NCBI RefSeq assembly: GCF_015207825.1
Contig: NZ_JADEWC010000001.1
Coordinates: forward strand, 62,001-126,000
Reading direction: 5' to 3'
DNA length: 64,000 bases
Origin: Cyanobacterium stanieri LEGE 03274
Lineage (GTDB): Bacteria; Cyanobacteriota; Cyanobacteriia; Cyanobacteriales; Cyanobacteriaceae
Translations under genes and position numbers: made by a program
Shown here: in pieces, positions 57,323 through 64,000 of the stretch
Numbering within the stretch: position 1 is the first letter of the stretch
Layout of the letters: every line of letters starts with the position of its first letter
Notes under the pieces: model-generated
Seen by the model: only the letters and a program-made list of their open reading frames with translations
Told to the model about the DNA's origin: nothing
Database searches by the model: none

Positions 57323-57437
57323 AGCATTGCTGATTTTGAGTATGATTTCTCGTTGAGGAAGGGAACAGCTATAATATTTAGAAATCTTAGTTTTCAGCAT
57401 AATTCAACTATGTTTCATACCATCATTAAGCAACGCC
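57323..57437 (-). repeat. Dispersed repeat family B, complete copy
   Basis: 115 bp bounded by AGCATTGC and GCAACGCC. Reverse-complemented, it aligns over its full length with the element at 28338-28453. It fills most of the space between the convergent ends of lpdA and narB. Confidence 0.78.
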
Positions 57438-57444
57438 TTTTTTC

Positions 57445-59559
57445 TTAAACCTTGGTAATATTTACCGCACAGGCTTTTAATTCAGGTTGTTTAGACACAG
57501 GACAAGCTATAGGATGACTTAGGCTATTGGCTTCGGTGTTTTCCCCCCACAAAAAACCCCAGTGCATCGGGATAAATAGGGTTCTAGGGGCGATCGCCCT
57601 TGTCACCAAAGCCTTAAAAATTCCTTTGCCCCGTAAAGAAGTAATGGCCACCATATCCCCCGACTCAATGCCATATTGACTTGCATCCTTGGGGTGAATC
57701 TCCAACAAAGGCTCAGGGTGCATTTTATTAATTTTGGCAATTCTGCCCGTGCGCGTCATGGTGTGCCAGTGTCCATACAGCCTACCGATGGTTAACACAA
57801 AAGGATAATCAGGGTTAGGAGGTTCGGCCAATCCCCGACTATGCACCGCAATAAACTGGGCTTTTTGGTTAGGGGTATGGAACTTTAAATCAGTGTATAA
57901 CCTTCTGCCATACTTATCATCAGGATTGGTGCCTTCAGGAAAAGGCCACTGGATGGGGGCTTGTTTTAACAAATCATGGCTTAACCCCGACATATCACAG
58001 GGGCGATTTTTGGTTAACGACACATACTCATCATATACCTGTGCCGAATTTTCAAAGGCAAAATATTCCTCAAATCCCAACCTTCTGCCCACCTCCGCAA
58101 AAATTTCCCAGTCCGCCTTCCCTTCCCCCACAGGTTGACTAAAACGAGGGCAATAGGTAACCACTCGCTCAGAATTGGTCATGGTACCTGCTTTTTCACT
58201 CCACTGTGCCGCAGGTAACACCAAATGGGCATAATAGGCGGTTTCCGTGGGAAAATAAGCATCTTGATATACCGTAAAAGGGGAATTGAGCAGGGCTTTT
58301 TTTGTCCTTTCCAAGTCTGGCATACTTACCACAGGGTTAGTGGCGGCCACCCAATAAAATTGTACTTCTCCTGTTTCTAAACCCATAATCGCTTCCCAAG
58401 CGGTTTTACCAGCTTCAGGAGAGATCGAATTTTCGGGCAGATTCCATAATTGTTCTACCTCTGCTCGATGGTTAGGGTTATGGATAAGGCGATAACCGGG
58501 GAGAATATGGGCTAAACCCCCCGCCTCTCTGCCTCCCATGGCGTTGGGTTGCCCTGTGAGGGAAAAAGGCCCACATCCTTCCCTGCCCATGGTGCCTGTC
58601 ATCAAGTGTAGGTTAATCAAGGTACGAATTTTGGCAGTGCCTTCGGAGGATTGATTCAAACCCATGGACCACAGGGATATAACTCGATTAGACTCCGCCC
58701 AATAGGTGGCAGCGGTAATTAAATCGGCTTCAGGAATACCGCATATATGGGCTACTTTTTCGGGGGAATAATCTTTGATAATTTCTTGGTAATGGGCAAA
58801 GTTATCGGTATATTGGGCGATAAAGTCGGGGTCAATTTTGCCCCATTTTTGCAATAGATGGGCGATGCCGTTAAATAAGTCAATGTCGGTACCGGGGCGA
58901 ATAGGTAAATGGAGATCGGCGGCTTCTGCGGTGGCAGTACGGCGAGGATCAATGACTACCATTTTGACATGGTCATTTTTCTTGTGATATGCCCTTACAC
59001 GATTGAATACAATGGGATGGCAGTCAGCGGTATTCGTTCCCACCAAAAAGGCACAGTCGGTATTTTCTAAGTCGGTATAGGTGCAAGGGGGGCCATCTGC
59101 TCCAAAACTACCTACATATCCTGAGACGGCGGAAGACATACACAGACGGGAATTGGCATCAAAATTATTTGTCCTTAAGCATCCCTTGAACAGTTTTTGG
59201 GCGATATAGTAATCTTCGGTTTGAAATTGCCCTGAGCCATACATACAGATACCGTCAACCCCAATAGTATTTTTTACTTTGTTGATCTGATTGATGATTT
59301 TGTCAAAGGCTTCATCCCATGAAATACGTTGAAATTCTTTGTCTAGGCTTTCTCGCCAGAGGGGATATTGTAAACGACTTTTTTTGATGGATTCACCCAC
59401 GGTTGCCCCTTTGACGCATACTTTTCCTAAGCTAGATGGGTGGGTGCGATCGCCCATAACCTTACCGATAGATTTTGTTTGATCATCTCCAGAGGGCATT
59501 ACTTCTAAACCACAACCTACACCACAATAAGGACAAACTGTCTTTACTTTCTCACTCAT
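57445..59559 (-). CDS. narB: Ferredoxin-dependent assimilatory nitrate reductase
   Basis: 704 residues, molybdopterin oxidoreductase family. The N-terminal 4Fe-4S cluster is held by C9, C12, C16 ([10 protein letters not shown]) and C48 (GKVCVKG). Molybdenum-cofactor segments follow ([57 protein letters not shown]). The C-terminal domain shows [19 protein letters not shown]. This is the cyanobacterial single-subunit enzyme reducing nitrate to nitrite. It is usually in an operon with nirA and transport genes; here it is alone. A perfect NtcA-type palindrome lies 72 bp upstream of the ATG. Confidence 0.96.
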   Translation of the reverse strand: MSEKVKTVCPYCGVGCGLEVMPSGDDQTKSIGKVMGDRTHPSSLGKVCVKGATVGESIKKSRLQYPLWRESLDKEFQRISWDEAFDKIINQINKVKNTIGVDGICMYGSGQFQTEDYYIAQKLFKGCLRTNNFDANSRLCMSSAVSGYVGSFGADGPPCTYTDLENTDCAFLVGTNTADCHPIVFNRVRAYHKKNDHVKMVVIDPRRTATAEAADLHLPIRPGTDIDLFNGIAHLLQKWGKIDPDFIAQYTDNFAHYQEIIKDYSPEKVAHICGIPEADLITAATYWAESNRVISLWSMGLNQSSEGTAKIRTLINLHLMTGTMGREGCGPFSLTGQPNAMGGREAGGLAHILPGYRLIHNPNHRAEVEQLWNLPENSISPEAGKTAWEAIMGLETGEVQFYWVAATNPVVSMPDLERTKKALLNSPFTVYQDAYFPTETAYYAHLVLPAAQWSEKAGTMTNSERVVTYCPRFSQPVGEGKADWEIFAEVGRRLGFEEYFAFENSAQVYDEYVSLTKNRPCDMSGLSHDLLKQAPIQWPFPEGTNPDDKYGRRLYTDLKFHTPNQKAQFIAVHSRGLAEPPNPDYPFVLTIGRLYGHWHTMTRTGRIAKINKMHPEPLLEIHPKDASQYGIESGDMVAITSLRGKGIFKALVTRAIAPRTLFIPMHWGFLWGENTEANSLSHPIACPVSKQPELKACAVNITKV

Positions 59560-59630
59560 AATCTAACAACGACAAAGGGACACCCATTTCACTACCACCC
59601 TTATCCTGTCAGTTCCTTGTGATGGGGAAA

Positions 59631-59644
59631 GTATTTTTTGATAC
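59631..59644 (-). promoter_or_regulatory. Putative NtcA box of narB
   Basis: GTATTTTTTGATAC, that is GTA-N8-TAC, the exact NtcA consensus, ends 72 bp before the narB start. On the minus strand a GATAAG sequence follows 25 nt downstream, a weak -10 candidate at slightly more than the usual spacing for class II NtcA activation. Confidence 0.65.
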
Positions 59645-59831
59645 TTTTTGTTATCTTATATGTTTTTTTTGAATTTTTAATATTCGATTAAAACATAAGA
59701 TATTATCACCATTCTCTATTCCCTAAGGTTGATAAATATAATCTACTTATTTCCCATCTTCATCAAAAATAAGTAACCCTTAAATAGATGACATCAAGAG
59801 AATCAAATCTGATAATTGTGTATTTATCCCC

Positions 59832-60164
59832 TTAATTGTTCCCACAACAACTATCAATACCCAAACTTTTAAGAATTAAATCACTAACAGCATTGGCGAT
59901 GGCAAATTCACTATAAAAACTTTTCTGAAAATCAAAAGACTGCATTTCAGTAACAATAGCAATAACTAGAGAACCTAAGTCATTTTCCCCCTCAAGACGA
60001 TGACGAATAAAAATCTGTGAGGCACGGTAAGCAATGGTTTCATTAATAGCCTCGGGCAAAAATTCCTCATTTAACCACTTATGCAGATTTTGCCGTAACC
60101 AGTTTGCTTCAACTTCAACATTTTCAAGGGGAGGTAAAACTATGGGAGGAATGGGTTTAGACAT
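59832..60164 (-). CDS. Conserved hypothetical protein (110 aa)
   Basis: A soluble 110-residue protein, mostly helical, with a proline-rich head (MSKPIPPIVLPPLENVEVEA), then WLRQNLHKWLNEEFLPEAIN and a C-terminal SCCGNN with a vicinal cysteine pair. Families like this are common in cyanobacteria without a known role. The start ATG at 60164 is clear. It is divergent from aat, 65 bp away. Confidence 0.65.
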   Translation of the reverse strand: MSKPIPPIVLPPLENVEVEANWLRQNLHKWLNEEFLPEAINETIAYRASQIFIRHRLEGENDLGSLVIAIVTEMQSFDFQKSFYSEFAIANAVSDLILKSLGIDSCCGNN

Positions 60165-60229
60165 GATTAAATATTACAATAGATAGATAAGTTGTCTTAA
60201 TAATGATTATATAAAGATTTCCCATCCTT

Positions 60230-60802
60230 ATGATAGATATTGCCTCCATTATTCAAGGCTATGCCCACGGTAATTTTTTGATGGCTGATGATTACCATAA
60301 CCTAGGGTGGTATTCTAGCAACGAGCGCACCCTAATCCCCCTAGATCAAAGTTTCCGCTATCCTAAGTCCTTAAAACGAGTTTTAAACCAAAATAAGTTT
60401 TCCGTAGCCATTAATCAAGATTTTTTGGGGGTATGTCTAGGATGTGCTAATCGGGAAACTACTTGGATTTCTGATGATCTAATTGAAATATATCTTAAAC
60501 TAAATCAAGCTCGATGGGCCTATAGTTTCGAGACTTGGCAAGGAGATAAATTGGCGGGGGGAATCTTGGGCATTGTCATCAAGGGAGCGTTTATCGGTGA
60601 GTCGATGTTCTACAATATTCCCGATGCTTCTAAAGTTGCCATGGTCAAATTGGTGGAACATTTACGAAGTAGGCATTTTGTTTTATTCGATGCTCAAATG
60701 CAAAACCCCCATCTTGCTCGATTTGGTTCTTATATTATCGACAATCATGAGTATATCAAGTTATTAAATCAGGCTTTAGATCGTAATTGCTGTTTTGAAT
60801 GA
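60230..60802 (+). CDS. aat: Leucyl/phenylalanyl-tRNA--protein transferase
   Basis: 190 residues. The enzyme adds Leu or Phe to N-terminal Arg or Lys, tagging proteins for ClpS-ClpAP degradation in the N-degron pathway. The signature GESMFYNIPDASKVAMVKLV and the following LFDAQMQNPHLARFGSYII, with WYSSNERTLIPL near the N terminus, are family-specific. The usual order is GWFP or GWYS followed by R-x-x-x-P. It is shorter than the E. coli protein (234 residues) because of a shorter N terminus. The ATG at 60230 is the first in frame. Confidence 0.92.
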   Translation: MIDIASIIQGYAHGNFLMADDYHNLGWYSSNERTLIPLDQSFRYPKSLKRVLNQNKFSVAINQDFLGVCLGCANRETTWISDDLIEIYLKLNQARWAYSFETWQGDKLAGGILGIVIKGAFIGESMFYNIPDASKVAMVKLVEHLRSRHFVLFDAQMQNPHLARFGSYIIDNHEYIKLLNQALDRNCCFE

Positions 60803-60844
60803 ACTAAAGCCCGATTATCTCCCCCATGGAGAGGAAGACGAAAC

Positions 60845-63352
60845 CTATTGATTAACTAATTTTTCCTCCAATTTTGCAATGTCGAGGAGGGTTTTAAGCA
60901 CCGAATCAGGGTTAAGACTAATAGAGTCAATGCCTAATTCCACAAGGAAACGGGCAAATTCGGGATAATCGCTGGGGGCTTGTCCACAAATACCGATTTT
61001 ACGGTTATTTTGGTGGGCTTTTTCGATTACCATTCTTACCATATCTTTAACGGCCTGGTTGCGCTCGTCAAAAATGTGAGCGACGAGGGAAGAATCTCGA
61101 TCCAATCCGAGGGTAAGTTGGGTTAAATCATTAGAACCAATGGAGAAACCGTCAAAGATTTCACTAAATTGATCCGCTAAAATAACGTTACTGGGAATCT
61201 CGCACATGACATATACCTGTAAGCCATTTTCGCCCCGTTTTAAGCCGTGTTTTTCCATCTCCGCTAAGACTTTACGACCTTCATAGGGTGTACGACAGAA
61301 AGGAATCATAGGTATTACATTAGTTAAGCCCATTTCATCCCTTACCCTTTTAAGAGCTTTACATTCCAAGCCATAGGCATCACGATATTTTTCGTCGTAG
61401 TAACGGGAAGCACCACGCCAACCAATCATGGGGTTTTCTTCGTGGGGTTCAAAGTCTGCACCACCCAAAAGATTGGCATATTCGTTGGATTTGAAGTCAG
61501 ACATTCTCACTACCACAGGATTAGGATAGAACGCCGCTGCGATCGCCCCTACCCCTTGAGCCACCTTATCGACAAAGAAATCAGCCTTATGATCATAACC
61601 CCTGGTCAGGTGAGCAATTTCTGCTTTCACTGCGTCATCTTTCAATTGTTCAAAATTCATCAAAGCGAGGGGATGAGCCTTGATATGGTTCGCAATAATA
61701 AACTCTAAACGAGCCAAACCAACGCCATTACAAGGAATCGAAGCCAATTTAAATGCCTCTTCAGGGTTACCCACATTCATCAAAATTTGAGTCTTCGTAG
61801 TGGGTAAATTATCAAGGGGAGTTTCAATAATATCAAAAGGAATTAAACCCTCATAAACTCGACCTTCTTCCCCCTCGGAACAAGACACCGTAATATCTTG
61901 ACCCGTTTTCAAAATGCCCGTGGCGTTACCACAACCCACAATGGCAGGAATGCCCATTTCTCGGGCAATGATCGCCGCATGGCAGGTTCTGCCCCCTTGG
62001 TTAGTAACGATCGCACTGGCTTTTTTCATAATCGGTTCCCAGTCGGGATCGGTTTTATTGGTGACTAAAACTTCTCCCTCCTTAAACTGCCCAATTTCAT
62101 GGACATCGAGGATAACACGGGCTAAACCTTGCCCAATCATTTCCCCTACTGCCCTTCCCCTGACCAAGACCTTACCATCGCCCAGGAGTTTATAATCTTT
62201 AAGTACATTACCCGACTTACGGGATTGTACCGTTTCTGGACGGGCTTGGACAATGAATAATTCTCCCGTTTGTCCATCCTTTGCCCATTCAATATCCATG
62301 GGGGTAAGTTGTCCCCGTTTTTCGCTGTAATGATCTTCAATGATACAAGCCCATTTTGCCAGGAGCAAGGCTTCTTCATCACTGATGGCATATTGTTGGC
62401 GTTTGGCTTCGGATACAGGGACATTTTTGACCTTTTTGCCACCCCCTAAGTCATATACCATCTTGATTTCCTTGGAACCAAGGCGTTTACTGAGGATGGG
62501 TTTAAAACCTTGTTTGAGGGTGGGTTTAAAAACGAAAAATTCATCGGGGTTAACGGCACCCTGTACCACGTTTTCTCCTAAACCATAGGCGGCGGTAACA
62601 AAGGCAGCATCTTTGAAACCTGTTTCGGTGTCGATGCTAAACATTACTCCAGAGGAAGCCAAATCGGAGCGTACCATTTTCTGTACCCCTACCGATAACG
62701 CCACCTCAAAGTGGTCAAACTTGTTCATGGTGCGATAAGAAATCGCCCTGTCGGTGAAAATGGAGGCGAAACATTTATGGCAAGATTCTAATACGTCTTT
62801 TACCCCATGGACATTAAGATAGGTTTCCTGTTGCCCTGCGAAACTCGCATCGGGTAAGTCTTCTGCGGTGGCAGACGATCGCACCGCTACATCAGTATCA
62901 TAGACGCAATCGCGCAATCTCATCTGTTCTTCTTCGGTTTTTTCGCACAAAGTAGGATCTGCTCCATATCTTTGGCATAATTTGAAGTAAGCATGGGCGA
63001 TCGCCAATTCCAACTCTTTCGGAAAAGGAGTATTTAAAACCAAAGCCCTCGCCTGTTTACCCACCGACTGCAAACTAACAAGATTATCAACATCCAAATC
63101 CGCAAAGATTTTCCGTAACCCAGACTCAATCCCCGCATTTTCAATAAAATAACGGTAAGCATAGGCCGTTGTAGCGAAGCCCGTCGGCACATTTACCCCC
63201 TTAGCCGTCAACTGTTGGATCATTTCCCCCAAGGAGGCATTTTTTCCGCCCACCATGGGGACATCTTCGATGCCAACTTCCTCAAACCACAAGACAAATT
63301 TATTTTTGTGATTAATGTCTGCGTTAATTTTTTCTGGAGCTGTGTTCACCAT
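60845..63352 (-). CDS. ppsA: Phosphoenolpyruvate synthase
   Basis: 835 residues. It makes PEP, AMP and phosphate from pyruvate, ATP and water. The N-terminal ATP-grasp domain has VGGKNASLGEMIQQL, RSSATAEDLPDASFAGQQET and MDIEWAKDGQTGELFIVQAR; the swivelling domain holds the phospho-histidine in TNQGGRTCHAAIIAREMGIP; the PEP-binding barrel has VVRMSDFKSNEYANLLGG and SIGSNDLTQLTLGLDRDS, and GICGQAPSDYPEFARFL near the end. Start ATG at 63352 with AAGGAG about 10 nt upstream. It is convergent with aat. Confidence 0.97.
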   Translation of the reverse strand: MVNTAPEKINADINHKNKFVLWFEEVGIEDVPMVGGKNASLGEMIQQLTAKGVNVPTGFATTAYAYRYFIENAGIESGLRKIFADLDVDNLVSLQSVGKQARALVLNTPFPKELELAIAHAYFKLCQRYGADPTLCEKTEEEQMRLRDCVYDTDVAVRSSATAEDLPDASFAGQQETYLNVHGVKDVLESCHKCFASIFTDRAISYRTMNKFDHFEVALSVGVQKMVRSDLASSGVMFSIDTETGFKDAAFVTAAYGLGENVVQGAVNPDEFFVFKPTLKQGFKPILSKRLGSKEIKMVYDLGGGKKVKNVPVSEAKRQQYAISDEEALLLAKWACIIEDHYSEKRGQLTPMDIEWAKDGQTGELFIVQARPETVQSRKSGNVLKDYKLLGDGKVLVRGRAVGEMIGQGLARVILDVHEIGQFKEGEVLVTNKTDPDWEPIMKKASAIVTNQGGRTCHAAIIAREMGIPAIVGCGNATGILKTGQDITVSCSEGEEGRVYEGLIPFDIIETPLDNLPTTKTQILMNVGNPEEAFKLASIPCNGVGLARLEFIIANHIKAHPLALMNFEQLKDDAVKAEIAHLTRGYDHKADFFVDKVAQGVGAIAAAFYPNPVVVRMSDFKSNEYANLLGGADFEPHEENPMIGWRGASRYYDEKYRDAYGLECKALKRVRDEMGLTNVIPMIPFCRTPYEGRKVLAEMEKHGLKRGENGLQVYVMCEIPSNVILADQFSEIFDGFSIGSNDLTQLTLGLDRDSSLVAHIFDERNQAVKDMVRMVIEKAHQNNRKIGICGQAPSDYPEFARFLVELGIDSISLNPDSVLKTLLDIAKLEEKLVNQ

Positions 63353-63906
63353 AATAGCTAATCTCCTTAATTATTTTACTTACTTCCAATGGGTGGAGAC
63401 TAAGCAACATTTTTTTTACAAAAAATAGTTATTTGGCTAATATTTTCAACATAAATAAACATAAATTTCATTAAAATAAATTAATTACTTTTTGATGCTT
63501 TATTTTTATGTTTTGCTTAAACCCTTGTCGAAATATTTTAAGAAAAAACTATGCTAGGTAAAGATTTACAGTCTCTTACTCTTTGGAAGATCGGATAAAT
63601 AGTTAGTTATTTATTTAAGTTCCTATTTTTATTAAAGCAAATAAAATCTACTTATAATCTACCTTGATAAAAAACTTAATAAACTTTATCTTTATTTATC
63701 TATAATTTAAGTAAAAATACGATAATTATCAATAAATATATATGTTTAAGACTCTTAATCAAATCGAGAAAAAAATAACCAAAAAACCTTAGTTAGATTT
63801 ATCCGATGAAAAATTATTCCCCATGACAAAAAAACCTAGCCATCAAAAGATAGCTAGGAAAGAGGAAAAGTAGTGTATGTAACAAAGAGATAGATTGCGA
63901 AAAAGA
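63353..63906. other. Intergenic upstream of ppsA
   Basis: 554 bp of very AT-rich sequence. It should hold the ppsA promoter, which I cannot place, and contains the terminator of the gene at the right edge (63828-63858). No gene or RNA recognised. Confidence 0.5.
63828..63858 (-). terminator. Rho-independent terminator of the right-edge gene
   Basis: On the minus strand CCTAGC and GCTAGG form a stem extended through ATC/GAT pairs around one mismatch, with an AAAA/TTTT loop, followed by seven T residues. It lies about 50 bp after the stop codon at 63907. Confidence 0.8.
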
Positions 63907-64000
63907 CTAGAGCTTAAAGTTTGCCCAATCTTGAGGTTGTAGGAAAAAGTCGGTTAATTGTGCCTCACGACTATTCTTTTCTGGTTGATAGCCGTATTCC
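63907..64000 (-). CDS. C-terminal fragment of an unidentified protein (partial)
   Basis: The last 30 codons of a gene running off the right edge. The visible tail includes EYGYQPEKNSREAQLTDFF and ends QDWANFKL before a TAG at 63907-63909. A good terminator follows, which supports it as a real gene end. The fragment is too short to name a family. Confidence 0.6.
   Translation of the reverse strand, partial: EYGYQPEKNSREAQLTDFFLQPQDWANFKL

Overview
The window is a piece of a cyanobacterial chromosome. The direct markers are phycocyanin (cpcBA), photosystem I PsaM, photosystem II PsbQ, the NDH-1 subunit NdhN, the Ccs1 cytochrome c assembly factor, ferredoxin-type nitrate reductase NarB, membrane-linked cytochrome cM, a CAAD-tagged valyl-tRNA synthetase and many HIP1 octamers (GCGATCGC). 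Base composition is AT-rich, start codons include many TTG and GTG, and the gene set fits the unicellular Cyanobacterium/Geminocystis type of lineage. That placement is inference.

Layout. 1-3.3 kb: the N-terminal 287 codons of a SelD-type FAD oxidoreductase, translationally coupled to a REC-histidine kinase, then RdgB and a Rossmann-fold protein. 3.4-9.1 kb: tRNA-Val(GAC), a lone pyruvate formate-lyase gene, an SGNH hydrolase/SHOCT protein pair and an intronless tRNA-Leu(UAA). 9.2-14 kb: MurT-like ligase, PsbQ, aspartate-semialdehyde dehydrogenase, Ccs1. 14-23.9 kb: NdhN, ValRS with a membrane CAAD domain, the tiny psaM gene, an HhH protein, ExoD-like protein, HisZ, a J-domain protein, TpiA. 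24-32 kb: DUF4336 protein, FKBP isomerase, a complete Argonaute, CobA, and a periplasmic-sensor GGDEF-EAL protein. 32-42 kb: MiaB, a glycosyltransferase, CytM, NanE, a pentapeptide-repeat protein, TruB, TerC, an AI-2E-type permease and an HD-only alarmone-hydrolase-like protein. 42-50 kb: FIST protein, Rsh, a PatD-like protein, cpcBA, RlmB, DUF1816 protein, NusB. 50-64 kb: PgeF-type protein, a REC-PAS-GGDEF regulator beside a hybrid kinase, LpdA, NarB with a perfect NtcA box upstream, Aat, PEP synthase and the tail of an unidentified gene.

How the genes relate. Most genes are single units or pairs, as is usual in unicellular cyanobacteria; few operons are visible. Several themes recur: light harvesting and electron transport (cpcBA, psaM, psbQ, ndhN, ccs1, cytM), central carbon and dark metabolism (pflB, ppsA, tpiA, lpdA), second messengers (two GGDEF proteins for c-di-GMP; Rsh plus an HD-only enzyme for ppGpp), and translation and RNA modification (valS, miaB, truB, rlmB, nusB, aat).

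The most noteworthy items are the catalytically intact Argonaute, similar to the Synechococcus elongatus protein, in a housekeeping neighbourhood without a visible partner gene; a four-copy MITE-like element with 9-bp terminal inverted repeats and two internal palindromes whose loops appear flipped between copies; pflB in an oxygenic phototroph without an adjacent activase gene; the CAAD insertion in ValRS; and cpcBA without downstream linker genes. I found no CRISPR array, rRNA operon, prophage or intact insertion sequence.
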